From positions 124,001 to 188,000 of the forward strand of contig JARGSG010000041.1 of assembly GCA_030374805.1 (NCBI GenBank): 64,000 nt of DNA, read 5' to 3'. Positions 54,752 to 64,000 of this stretch are shown here, one piece after another; the stretch's first letter is position 1; each line of letters begins with the position of its first letter. This DNA comes from Gracilaria gracilis. Taxonomy: Eukaryota; Rhodophyta; Florideophyceae; Gracilariales; Gracilariaceae. The position numbers were made by a program, and so were the translations under genes. The notes below the pieces were generated by a model. It was given only the letters and a program-made list of their open reading frames with translations. It did no database searches and was not told the DNA's origin.

Positions 54752-55282
54752 ATGAAGTTCCAAATATCCGTTCCGTTCTTCTTCGCTTTGATATTGACAG
54801 CTCAGTGCAAAACTCTTTTACTCAATGTGGGCGGACCAGATTTGCCTGACATCAACTTCGTTCAAGATCCTGTACCAAACCTTTTGTCAACCGCATCTGG
54901 TGCTGTCGCCCTGCCCGCTGAAACTGTCACCTTGAACTCTTCATGGGCTCCGATCTACTCAACGTATCGGTATGCATTCGGGGGCAACCTTGCCTATCGG
55001 TTCAACTTGACTGAGGGGAACTATTCAATTTCTATGGCCTTTGCCGAAACATACTCTCCCGCATTTTTCGCCGGTGGGCGCCAGTTTGATGTCGTAATTA
55101 ATGGAGTGGTATACTTCGAACGATTGGATGTGTTTGCGACTGTTGGTGCCAACAGCCCCTTGTATCTACGAGTTGAGAATATCCCCACTGTGAACAGCCT
55201 ACTCACCATTTTGATACGACGGATTGAGGGGAGGCAAAACCCGTTCTTGAGTGCGTTAATCATCAATACTTTGGAAACGTAA
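54752..55282 (+). CDS. Secreted malectin-like domain protein
   Basis: A 176-residue protein from ATG 54,752. A signal peptide (MKFQISVPFFFALILTAQC) leads into one malectin-type beta-sandwich: LLLNVGGPD, YRYAFGGNLAYRFNLTEGNY, ISMAFAETYSPAFFAGGRQFDVVINGV and a closing strand LSALIINTLE. Malectin domains bind glucose-containing carbohydrates; in the ER, malectin binds diglucosylated glycans. No KDEL-type tail or transmembrane segment is visible, so the protein is probably secreted. Candidate N-glycosylation sites occur (NSSW, NLTE). No lesion is seen. Ligand and exact role are unknown. Confidence 0.8.
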   Translation: MKFQISVPFFFALILTAQCKTLLLNVGGPDLPDINFVQDPVPNLLSTASGAVALPAETVTLNSSWAPIYSTYRYAFGGNLAYRFNLTEGNYSISMAFAETYSPAFFAGGRQFDVVINGVVYFERLDVFATVGANSPLYLRVENIPTVNSLLTILIRRIEGRQNPFLSALIINTLET

Positions 55283-57256
55283 AAGGGTGTATTCATCCCA
55301 ACCAATTTATAGAGTGCTTTTCCTGGTTTTTAATCAGAGCTTTGCGAAGCTCGCTTCGTAAAGAAAAACACCACAAAGCTCAATTGTAAGACAATGTTTT
55401 ATAGTAAGTGTTTCTCAAAACTCAAAGACTATGTTACATAAAACCATACTGCATATCGGGTCAAATGGGGCGAAGAGTATCTAAAAATACAAATTGAATA
55501 CATGTATAGGTTGTAAAACAAAAAGCAATCTACTTTGTTAAATACAAAAGGGGTATTCCTGACTGCTCCATTTTGCTGTTCAGTGACAGCAGTCAGTCAA
55601 AGTAGTCAAAAAGTACTCATTCAGGCAAAAGGGCCTAAGCCAGGCCTAAAGTGAGGGTCAATTTACAGCTTTGTGAGTTGTTAACTGGAACGCGCGGGAA
55701 ATTCGAAAACTACAAGGTTTAGGAAAACCCGTAATCTAAAGCGCAATTGGTGTAAAAACTGTAGTGCAAAAACTAAATTATGTAAAACAATAATTATATA
55801 TGACTGTAAGAAGTTCTCGCAAAGCTCCTACTGGGGTGGAAGAGTGGCAATTAGCTCAATATGCCAAGCCAATTCTGGAAAATTCAAGTAGAACAGCAGC
55901 AAGGGCTGGTGTTCTGGAGATCCACCACAACTGCTGGGAAACTGTCAATTCGTGACGCTTATACGTAGAAAACTCAGACTACTAAGTAGTACTAAATATT
56001 TTTCTTTAAAAAATACGTCGGAACACACGCCGCATTTTGCTTTTTTAGGAGGCACACTGTGTTTGAACCATTTTATTGCCAACAAGTTACAATGCAAGCC
56101 AGACAGACATATATAATATGCCTAATTTTGGATGTTTAGTGCTTTGGGCCAAAAACATCATTACGCTTTCCATCAACTTCCATATTTAGTACCAATATTT
56201 ATAACTATAAAAAGTTATACTTGTGCACACTTTGTCAATAATCTGTGCTTCTTCTGCAGTTAATAATATTTAATACTACAAAAAGTAGAACTTGTGCATG
56301 CATTTGTCGATAATTGAGTCCTTCCTCGCACGTAGAAAAATTTTTTCTCTTTGATGAATTAAAGACTGTTTAAATTATGTGTGGTTTAGACAGGATAATA
56401 TAACTTTTTCGTTTCAAAGGTAAAGCAAACTATTGCAGCTTTGCAAATTTGTTACAAAATTCTTGCTTTTCAAAATTTGATTTGATTGTAACTTATTCTT
56501 TACTCCAATTTGCCTACTTCAGGTTACGTCATATTGCATGTAAGACGGTACAATAAATTGAGAACTGATTAATTCAGTAATCTCTGAGCATATTTTATGT
56601 ATTGAGTGCATTCAGAAATTGCCAGATGGTCAAAATGCCAAACATAAGCCGATAAAGAAGAGCCAAATAACTAAAAATTTGACGGCCACACTGGCAAAAA
56701 ATGCCACGCTCAATTGACCCTCTCAGGGTGCGCTCAACCCGCCAAACTTTCCACCAAATATTTTTCTGCTTGTTCGAGGAAGCTAAGAAACACGAGAAAA
56801 AAAGCGAAAATCGCAGACTGCATTGCACCGTAAGGCTACACCACGAGCGTTTTTTGATAGCTTTAAACGCACCGCGCTTATCTATTTCTGTACTGCATTT
56901 TACCAACAAAGTTTCCAACTCAAGTACAACACCGAAATTACATTCTGATCCAACTATAGTAATACAAAACGCACCAACGCACAAAATCTCTATATCAAAC
57001 TCCCACATAATGCTTCTATTTAAAACAAATTTACAACGCAACCTCTTTGACGAGCACATCTGTAACTACCTTCCTAGGCAGGGCGTTGTAGCGCACAGGC
57101 TAATATGGCACACTGACCACCTCTAGGTGCATCCAATAGTTTCAAGGTCGTAATAGCCGCAAACCTACTCGATCAGCACTTCGTAAGCTTTGCAGCACCT
57201 TTTCTTACACCTCCCTAAAAATTCAGCGCCATGTAAGACGCTCCCTCGTCTCCAAA
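55283..57256. other. AT-rich gene-free stretch
   Basis: About 2 kb without a supported gene. It contains the tandem unit at 56,191. Frames on both strands at 56,595-57,126 overlap and are AT-driven. A weak inverted pair GTGAGGGTCAATT (about 55,650) and AATTGACCCTCTC (about 56,714) may mark an old element. Confidence 0.4.
56191..56334 (+). repeat. Tandem duplication, 2 x 72 bp, with hairpins
   Basis: Two diverged units share (A)ATATTTA, ACTTGTGCA and TTGTCxATAAT. At the matching place each has a small stem: ATAACT...AGTTAT in the first unit and TACT...AGTA in the second, with paired changes. Confidence 0.5.
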
Positions 57257-58029
57257 TAAAGCACAACGCCCTTTTTGAAGGATTTGCGCGACTTAGTTAT
57301 ATTTCGACATGTCGGCTGGGTTAATTATGACTACGTACGATGGCCACGTTGGAGAATGGAACATGTGGAACACGGCAGAGTCCAGGAGGTTGGCACAGCA
57401 TTGCTGGTTATTCTGCATTCTTTATGGGAGTATGCTAGATTTATATAGTATTTGCCGTACAGTACGTGAGGTCGGCTACACACTTTATAGTGTCGGGGCA
57501 ACTGGGCCCTGCCACCAAGTAAATCTCCCCAACCAGGGTTGGCTCTAGACTCTTCGCCCTCGGCGGTATTCAACTTCTCTCCGGGGGGATATTTCGTACC
57601 GTACGGACCGTTTCCCCGCCCTGCGTCAACCAAAACGAACCCAATTGTGAGAGTATTACACCGCTATTTGTCGCGTTCGCCTTGTATAAGGATTTGCCCT
57701 GCTTTGCCGTCTCTCTCCGTCACTCTCGTGACTTCCCCTTTCTCTCTTTCACTTTTTCGGGTTGTTCTCCGCGCCTCGCGGCTTGTGCTGACACCTGTCT
57801 ACACTTGCCGCTCCTGTGGAACAACGCCTCATCTTAAAATACGCACGCACCGTTTACACTGATTCTAGCTTCTGGTTTACCTTCCTACGCCTGGCGTGAA
57901 GGGTGGCCTCGCCCTTACAAAACGACTCCATCGTGTCATCCCTGGAAGGGCTTTGCTACTGTGCTGCCTCGCCTGAGAAAGATCCCAAACGTCTTCGTCG
58001 TTCTTTCTTCATTAGGGCATTGCACTAAA
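57257..58029 (+). repeat. 5' LTR of gypsy C
   Basis: 773 bp, colinear with LTR B but diverged; its start reads TAAAGCACAACGCC and its end GGCATTGCACTAAAA, so the TG...CA ends are both mutated. The PBS at 58,033 (TGGTCTACCGACTTAA) follows. Confidence 0.75.
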
Positions 58030-58134
58030 AACTGGTCTACCGACTTAAAAGCTTGTCGGTAGGCTTTTCCTCTTTTGGAGGTGATTTTGACTGTTTCCGG
58101 AAGAGTCCTGTACTCCCGTTTAACGGTCTCATCG

Positions 58135-60310
58135 ATGTCTCGGAAGCCATCTGGGGCGGAGCCGGCGGTTACCCGCAGCCGCTTGCGTGATGACAGGGAT
58201 GTTCCTGATGATCGAGTGGTTTCTAGAATCCCGATTTGGGCTGGTTCTACCCTCACCACGAAGATTTCCTCTCGAATTTCGAGCCAACACCGGGAATCTT
58301 GGGACCTTCCTTTGCCCTCGTTGGCCAGCTCTCGGCCTGTTGCCGGGCCTGCTCCAGTTGCTACTGGTCCGCCTTTGGCGTCCCAGCCAGCAGCCGCTGT
58401 TGCGGGATCTTTACCTCGCCGTGAGGCTGCCAACAACCCCCAGTGGAATTCCCTGGAGGACCAGGCACGCACTCTGCGTGCCGCCCATAATGCCCTTGTA
58501 GGGGAATTTCCAGCCCTCCGTGAGATGGTCGAGAGTACCCCCCGCGAGGGATGTTGCTGAAGATCTTCGCGTATTGCGGTCTGATGTCAACAAAATGTTG
58601 GTGTGTTTGGGTTCGCCCGCCTCCTTCGTTGAAGAGATCAAGGAGCGCTTCAATCGCGTCCGAGCCCGTCTGGAGACGTTGGAGCAAACCATAACAATGG
58701 ACAATAACTCTCCGGGTGATCTGGTTGCTGCCATGGCACAACGCGACCAGCGCGTTGGAACAGGCGAAGGCCGCTGGAGGCGGAAATCCAAACGCTACAA
58801 CGATCATTCGGATACACCGACCTCGTCGGATTCTAACCCGAGTCACTCGGATGGGTCAACTTCTTCTGACTCTGAGTCGGAGGATGGTCGCCGTGAGCGC
58901 TCTTCCCGCTCTAAGCGGTCGTCTGCCACCCAGGGGGGATTCGCTCCCGCACCAAGAACAGGAGACACTCCGGACTCCGGGAATTGAAGCCTACGAATAG
59001 GATGTTCCGAAAGTTACTTTCGTACCGATACTATCGGCTGAAGGATTCATCGCTGGATCGCACACCCCGTGGAACGGGACGAGTGAAAGATTGCATCAAG
59101 CGGATGAAACTTTAACTGAGGAACCAGAACTTTTCTGGAGAGGATCCAATTATGGTCTTGGATTTCCTCGCCCGCTTCGTGGAGGAGGCCGATATACTCG
59201 GTATGAACGAAGGACAGGCCTACGTAGCGCTGCCGTACTTTTTACGGGGAGTGGCCGAAGACCAATTTCACTCTGTAAGAGGTTCGTCGAGAGCCTCCGA
59301 AAGAGGGGTCACGTGCTGGCCGGAGGTCGTGCAGTACCTCTTGAGGTCGTACGCGACAAATGATGCCATTCGGTCAGCGATCCTCGCTTTGAAGAATACC
59401 AGAGAGCTCCCCGGAGGGGTCGACACCGATTATTTGGGGCGCCTCAACAAGGCTTTCCACCGCTGTAGCAATGTCTACCCCGCTGGGGAACGTTCTACGA
59501 TGTTCGTTGATGGTCTGATCCCAGCCATCAAGTCACTCGCCGCTTGACGTCGGAAGGACAAACCGAGGATTACTTACCTCGAGTTGGTCCAAGCCGCTCT
59601 CGCGGAGGGTGATGCACTACATGCCCGTGGTCCTCACTCGAGGTCAAGGCCCGCTAAAGCGTTGGTAATGGCGGACCGCTCCCCATCGCTCTCGCTCATC
59701 GCGGACGAACACCCTCAACAGGGATATGACAACTTCCAGCTTGCGCATGGCGAAGTCGCTTCCGTGGCGACCACGGAACTTCCGTCCAGGACGGCTGCAT
59801 CGTACGATACGGCGCTGGCCGACCCAGCGCTGTACGCTGACAACCGTCGTATGATGACACCTCCTATTCTCTATTCGAATGGAGATAACCGTTTTCAACG
59901 GCCTGGATGGAGAGACACCCGCCCTGCGGTTCGATTCGCCGATGCTCGGAACGGTAACCCGCAAGCGAGGGCGTCGGGGCTAATTTTCTACTTGTGTTAT
60001 ACACATGGGCACACTTCGCGTCATTGTCTCCTCTCGATGAGGGAGTTGCCAAAAGTAGTGGTCAACTACTAAGTACTCACTCCCGAGGAGAAGCGAGTCG
60101 TCCCGGTCGCATCTTATCTGCGCCCCAAGACGGACTTCTCGCACGTCATCCCGCAATCGCGGCCACTCCCGGCAAAACCGGTTGTTCTTGCTCCGCAGGT
60201 CGCTAATACAAATGCCACTCGCGTGGTGAACCCTCATCGAGTTGCCCAAGCCCTCGTGGTCGAGGACCCTGAGACGCCGCCGCAGGCGGAAGAACAGGGA
60301 AACTACTGTA
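58135..60310 (+). pseudogene. gag: gypsy C gag, multiple frameshifts
   Basis: Starts with MSRKPSGAEP. It aligns with gypsy B gag throughout but shifts frame near 58,540 (a C-run) and 58,940, and has stops at about 59,113, 59,545 and 60,070. The gag core (VALPYFLRGVAEDQF) is present. The zinc knuckle reads FYLCYTHGHTSRHC, so the first Cys is lost. The -1 frameshift site of A and B is changed here to CAGGGAAACTAC. Confidence 0.83.
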
Positions 60311-60371
60311 GGGAGTCTCCCCTCAGGGAAAGGCGTCCTCAGAGTCGAGGTCAAGGACGCCCGAGGCGTCG

Positions 60372-61520
60372 TTGCCTCGCTCCCCGGTGAAGATCCTGTC
60401 AAGGAGTAACACCGCTGACGCGGATTCAGAACACTTGGATGTTCTGCGTCGACTGTGGATATGGGTAAAAAATAACCGGATCCCGGATAGAATCATGGTC
60501 ATGGCCAAGCGAAACTATAAACTTTACGCTGATCTTGGCCTCAACCCCCAATTTCTGGTAAGATTTCTAACTGTCCTGGACACAGGTGCTGGCCCGAACT
60601 TCGTCGTGGAGTCCGTATTGTCCCCGCTGGTGCGGTCTCGTATCTGCTCCAAAACGGTCCCGAACGTCGCTCGCGCGAATAACAGCCCGTTATCAACGGT
60701 GGTAACCGTCGAGTTGGCCGTCCGGTTGGGCACCTCTATGGTGAAGTTCGACTTTGTCGTTTTTCGTTCGTTGGCTGCGCCAGTTATACTGAGATGCGAT
60801 TACTGCGACAGGTTTGTCGAAGCAATCCAGCCCCGCCTTAGGCGTGTGGAACTCGACGACGGATCATCAGTACCGATTGTCCGTCACCCGCTTAAGCGCG
60901 CTTCACAGAAGCAAGTTCCGCTACCTGCTGCGCAGGAACTATCGCTCGCCACGCGGGAGTCCACGAATCTTCGCGTTGCCGCGTCGGTTTCTATACCGCC
61001 GGAGTCCCAGGTTATGGTGAAGGTCAACTCCCGTCGACACGGCATTCGGGTCATACAGCCCCTTTCCTCGTTGTACGAGAAGTGTAAACTCGCCGTTGCA
61101 AACGGAATTGTGCAAGTGCACCCGGATACTTCGTTTCGAATCTTGGTTGCCAACCTTGGCACCAAACCCCAGTATCTGGTAAAGAACCAATTGGTTGGAT
61201 CAGTCACCCCGCACCCGCTCGCGATGTTCCCGACGCGGATGACTGCTGCCGATGTTCTCGGATTGGTTACCTCCAAGGAGGGAGACAGTTCAGAGAGCCC
61301 CGATTTTTCGTCCAAGGAGGGGGACGACACTGCCGTTTCAACGGAGAAGTCGTCGAATGATTCGGATTTGCAACCTGTTTCCGACACAGGACAGCGTGGC
61401 TCTACAAGCTACGACCGGCTTGACCCGGTGAAGGCTCGGGAAGAGCTGGAACTCGGTCACGTACCGGTATCGCACCGCGAACAATTCCGTAATATGCTAC
61501 GGGAATTTACCACGATGTGA
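60372..61520 (+). pseudogene. gypsy C protease region
   Basis: Aspartic protease with LDTGAGPNF and PVILRCDYC, where Gly of the second block is Arg. The frame stays open into RT, and ends at TGA (61,518-61,520) where gypsy B has Trp (TGG), a one-base nonsense change. Two SKEGD-type linker motifs lie at about 61,274 and 61,313. Confidence 0.85.
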
Positions 61521-62582
61521 GATGGCTCTCTTGGAGAGATTTCTGCGACGGAACACCGTATCGACTTGTTGCCGAACGCGCGTCCGGTGAGGCAACCCCC
61601 GTACAAGGCAGGACCGAAATCTCGGGAAGAGGAGGAGTTCCAAGTGGACAAGATGCTCCGGGCTGGGGTGATTGAACCCGCTCAGTCAACCTGGGCTTCT
61701 CCAGTTGTACTGGGATTGAAGGCCGACGGCACGTGGCGATTTTGTATTGACTACCGCCGGCTCAACGCCGTAATGGTACGGGATAGCTACCCCATACCGC
61801 GTATAGAAGACTGCATTGATTCGCTTGGCAATGCTACCGTGTTCACGCCGTTGGATGCCAATTGGAGATATTGGCAGGTCCTCGTAAGGGAAGAGAACCG
61901 CGACAAGACTGCGTTCGTCTGCCATTCTGGGTCCTACCGCTTCAAGCGGATGCCGTTTGGTTTAACCGGCGCCCCCGCTACTTTTCAACTAGCGGTCGAT
62001 ATCCTGCTCAACAGGTTCATGTGGCGGTCGTGCTTGGTATATCTGGATGACATCATTGTCTTCTCATATAACCTTGACGACCACATCACCCATGTCAGAG
62101 AAGTTCTAACCCTTTTACGGGATGCTGGTGCCACCCTCAAGCTGAGGAAGTGTGAGTTCTCCACAGGTACGATCAAGTATCTGGGACACGTGATCCGTCC
62201 TGGACGGCTGTCGATTGAGGAATCTCGCGTCAAATCCTTCGTTGAGGCAAAGCAACCCCGTAATCAGACGGAACTTTGGTCCTTTCTGGGGCTAGTCAAC
62301 GTCTATCGACGGTTCATCCCGCACTTCTCGGATACCGCGGCGCCGCTTAACGCGCTACTGCGTAAGAGACATCCACCGAAACTGGAACCCTTAGCGCCTG
62401 CGCAAGCGGATGCGTTCAACTCCTTAAAGGAGGCTGTCACGTCAGCACCGATCCTATCGTTACCCAAATTGGGATTGCCGTACTCCGTGGACACTCGAGC
62501 GACTACCAAGTCGGTTGCGCTCTTTTCCAAACCACCCCAGAAGGGGAACGGAAGCCAATTGGTTATTGGTCGCGTTTGCTGA
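61521..62582 (+). pseudogene. gypsy C reverse transcriptase
   Basis: Same blocks as gypsy B: STWASPVVLGLKADG, CIDYRRLNAVMV, FTPLDANWRYWQV, RFKRMPFGLTGAPATFQ and YLDDIIVFS, with the connection region IKYLGHVIRPGRLS. The frame runs into the RNase H region and shifts there. Catalytic residues remain. Confidence 0.9.
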
Positions 62583-62926
62583 ACGTTCACGAACGGAACT
62601 ACTCTGTATCAGAGAAAGAGTAACTCGCCGTTGTGTGGGCGCTGTCCACTCTCCGCCCCTATCTTATGGGTGTTCTCTTTACCGTGTACACGTACCATTC
62701 CTCACTGAGGTGGTTGATGAATATCTCCGATCCATCGGCCCGCCTCATGCGGTGGAGACTCCGCTTAGCGGAATACGACTTCACAGTCATATATAAGAAA
62801 AAAGCGTTGAACACTCAGGCTGATGCGCTTTCGCGTCTTCCCACGAGTAGGGAAGCCCTCGCAACCGAAGATGACGAGATCCCGTGCTTCGTCGTGGACG
62901 AAAAGGAACCGGAAGATCCGCAATGA
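62490..62926 (+). pseudogene. gypsy C RNase H, active-site Asp lost
   Basis: Continues RT in a shifted frame: SDYQVGCALFQTTPEGE, TLRPYLMGVLFTVYTYH and FTVIYKKKALNTQADALSR. The usual TDH of VYTDH is TYH, so an active-site Asp is missing. A stop follows KEPEDPQ at 62,926. Confidence 0.78.
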
Positions 62927-62939
62927 CCAGAAGATCTGG

Positions 62940-63787
62940 ATACGGATGGTGACTTTGACGAACTCCTCGCCTCTGGTGAGGTTGCCACTGAGAAACCCCC
63001 ACCGGGGAATTTTGTTCCCATTACTCCAGAAGAATTGGTAAGAGAGCAGTTCGGAGACCTCTTTTGTATAGGGATACGCGCCCTTCTTAACGGCGGTGAA
63101 GTACTCCCTTTCGAGGTGAACGACCGAGGATACCTCGTGAGGACAGTTGAGGCAAACCCACAAGTCGTGTTCCCGCATTCCCTGCAGTCGCGGGTGTTGC
63201 ATTTAACGCATTACCCGAAGATCGGTGGTCACGCCGGTGTCGGGGAGCTCTATCTCACCGTGAGAAAGGACTTTTACTGGCTTGCCATGGCGGTCGATTG
63301 CTACGCCACGGTACGCTTCTGCACGGAGTGTGCAAAGAACTGAGTTAAACTTCGGAAGAACAGCAAGGCGCTGAAGCTTTTCCCTTCCAGGGCACCGCTC
63401 GAGTTTGTCGCGATCGACATTCTCGGACCACTCCTCACAACGAGGCGGGGCAACAAGTTTTTACTTGTCGTCACCGACCGCTTCTCGAAGCTGGTTCGGA
63501 CAGTCCCTCTTCGGAGGGTATCCACTTTCGCGGTGGCTAGCGCGTTCGATACCCATTGGGAACTCGCGTATGGACCTCTAGTGCAGTTGTTATCCCGCAA
63601 CGGAAAGCAGTTTGCGTCCAGGTTCTTCCAGGATGTGTGTCGCATCCTGGATGTGAAGAACCTGTCCACAACTACTAATCACCCTCAATGTAATGGGCAA
63701 GTCGAACGGTTTAACCGGACAATGCTCGCATCTCTGCGTTCGTACGTTGCTGACCACCCAAAAACTTGGGACCTGTACACTGATGGT
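62940..63787 (+). pseudogene. gypsy C integrase, truncated
   Basis: HHCC domain HLTHYPKIGGHAG ... CTEC is present, then a stop at 63,343. The core keeps the first Asp (IDILGPL) and the Glu (CNGQVERFNRT), but the second Asp is Arg (LSRNGKQFAS). It ends at DLYTD, where antisense ORF sequence joins. Confidence 0.83.
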
Positions 63788-63984
63788 TGCCGCCTTGCGG
63801 AAGTTGCTCGTTGGTGTTGCCCTGTGGCCGGAGAACGGACCGGAAGCCGGTGAAGTATCCCTGCAGAGGGTGATTCGGTTGCTGACCGGACATTTCGGTA
63901 ATCATTAAGTCGATAACCGGCGTGGCCGGGGGAGTTGAGTGCGTTGGTGAAGCTCGTGGAACGAGTTGTCGGAGTGATTCGCAT
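63788..63984 (-). pseudogene. Retroelement antisense ORF, copy 4 (N-terminal fragment)
   Basis: Minus-strand sequence from about 63,984: a Thr/Ser-rich start, then after a frame change MSGQQPNHPLQGYFTGFRSV and LRPQGN. It aligns with SGQPPKSGYFSGFRSVPLPQSGN of copy 1 and GFFTGFRSAPLLQSGN of copy 3. It is joined directly to integrase, so the middle of the element, including the rest of the aORF, was deleted. The window ends 16 bp beyond it. Confidence 0.6.
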
Positions 63985-64000
63985 TGTGGAGGAGTATGCG

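Larger units (their letters stand above)
57257..63787 (+). mobile_element. gypsy C, 5' part through integrase
   Basis: A chromovirus closely related to gypsy B in gag and pol but more decayed. Order: LTR, PBS, gag, protease, RT, RNase H, integrase. It breaks off inside the integrase core at about 63,787, where antisense ORF sequence begins. No 3' LTR is in the window. Confidence 0.83.

Noticed and set aside
57062-57125. Possible tRNA-like stretch
   Set aside because: CAGGGCGTTGTAGCGCACAGG looks like a D-arm region, but no consistent acceptor stem, anticodon arm or T-loop could be formed.
56595-57126. Overlapping frames of about 150 codons on both strands
   Set aside because: Low-complexity and AT-driven; neither strand shows a family.
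1-64000. CRISPR arrays, rRNA genes, bacterial operons
   Set aside because: No spaced direct repeats, rRNA-like sequence or Shine-Dalgarno-led gene clusters were seen; the content is eukaryotic.

Overview
This window reads as a repeat-dense nuclear segment of a eukaryote. It holds LTR retrotransposons of the Ty3/gypsy chromovirus type and the Ty1/copia type, a TNP2-type (CACTA/Plavaka-like) transposase relic, a near-complete pogo/Tigger-like element and three short TIR-flanked elements. Five short, intronless or single-exon genes or relics lie in the gaps. A relic of diaminopimelate epimerase with a Ser/Arg-rich, transit-peptide-like N-terminus, a malectin-like secreted protein and compact genes near 50% GC would fit an alga, possibly a red alga. 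This is inference; the sequence shows no decisive taxonomic marker.

Layout. 1-582: LTR-like fragment of a third family. 583-4.7 kb: 5' part of gypsy A (LTR, PBS, gag, protease), truncated. 5.9-12.1 kb: acidic minus-strand relic, broken TNP2-type transposase and a basic/Ser-rich frame. 12.1-14.2 kb: gene-poor, with two short tandem duplications. 14.3-15.4 kb: dapF pseudogene (minus). 16.3-18.55 kb: 3' end of a gypsy A element with a long antisense ORF (aORF copy 1, minus) next to the polypurine tract and 3' LTR. 18.56-18.65 and 29.4-33.6 kb: copia-1, split by gypsy B (18,648-29,417), whose right end carries an inverted LTR. 33.6-35.5 kb: copia-2 on minus. 35.5-38.8 kb: gypsy D 3' part with a chromodomain and aORF copy 2 (minus). 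38.9-39.2 kb: TA-flanked TIR element. 39.4-42.6 kb: LTR fragment, aORF copy 3 (minus), polypurine tract and 3' LTR. 42.6-43.6 kb: copia relic. 44,475-46,477: pogo/Tigger-like element. 47.1-50.0 kb: two divergently placed paralogs for small secreted Gly/Ala-rich proteins. 51.1 kb: TTA-flanked TIR element. 52.4-53.3 kb: GNAT acetyltransferase with a tandem-repeat linker. 53.7-54.5 kb: a third TIR element and a nested hairpin. 54.75-55.28 kb: malectin-like secreted protein. 57.3-63.8 kb: gypsy C, abutting an aORF fragment at the right edge (copy 4).

How the parts relate. All large retroelements are disabled by nonsense codons, frameshifts or loss of catalytic residues, yet they share one architecture: LTR, a PBS starting 2 nt after the LTR, gag with a CCHC knuckle, protease offset by -1 at a conserved GAAAAAC-TAA, RT, RNase H, integrase, chromodomain. 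In the A/D lineage an antisense ORF faces the 3' LTR. That antisense ORF is the strongest candidate for something undescribed: four divergent copies lie in the same orientation relative to the element, and one copy runs 530 codons with only nonsense changes and no frameshift. I recognise no known domain in it. The host genes most likely to be functional are the two Gly/Ala-rich secreted proteins, the GNAT protein and the malectin-like protein.
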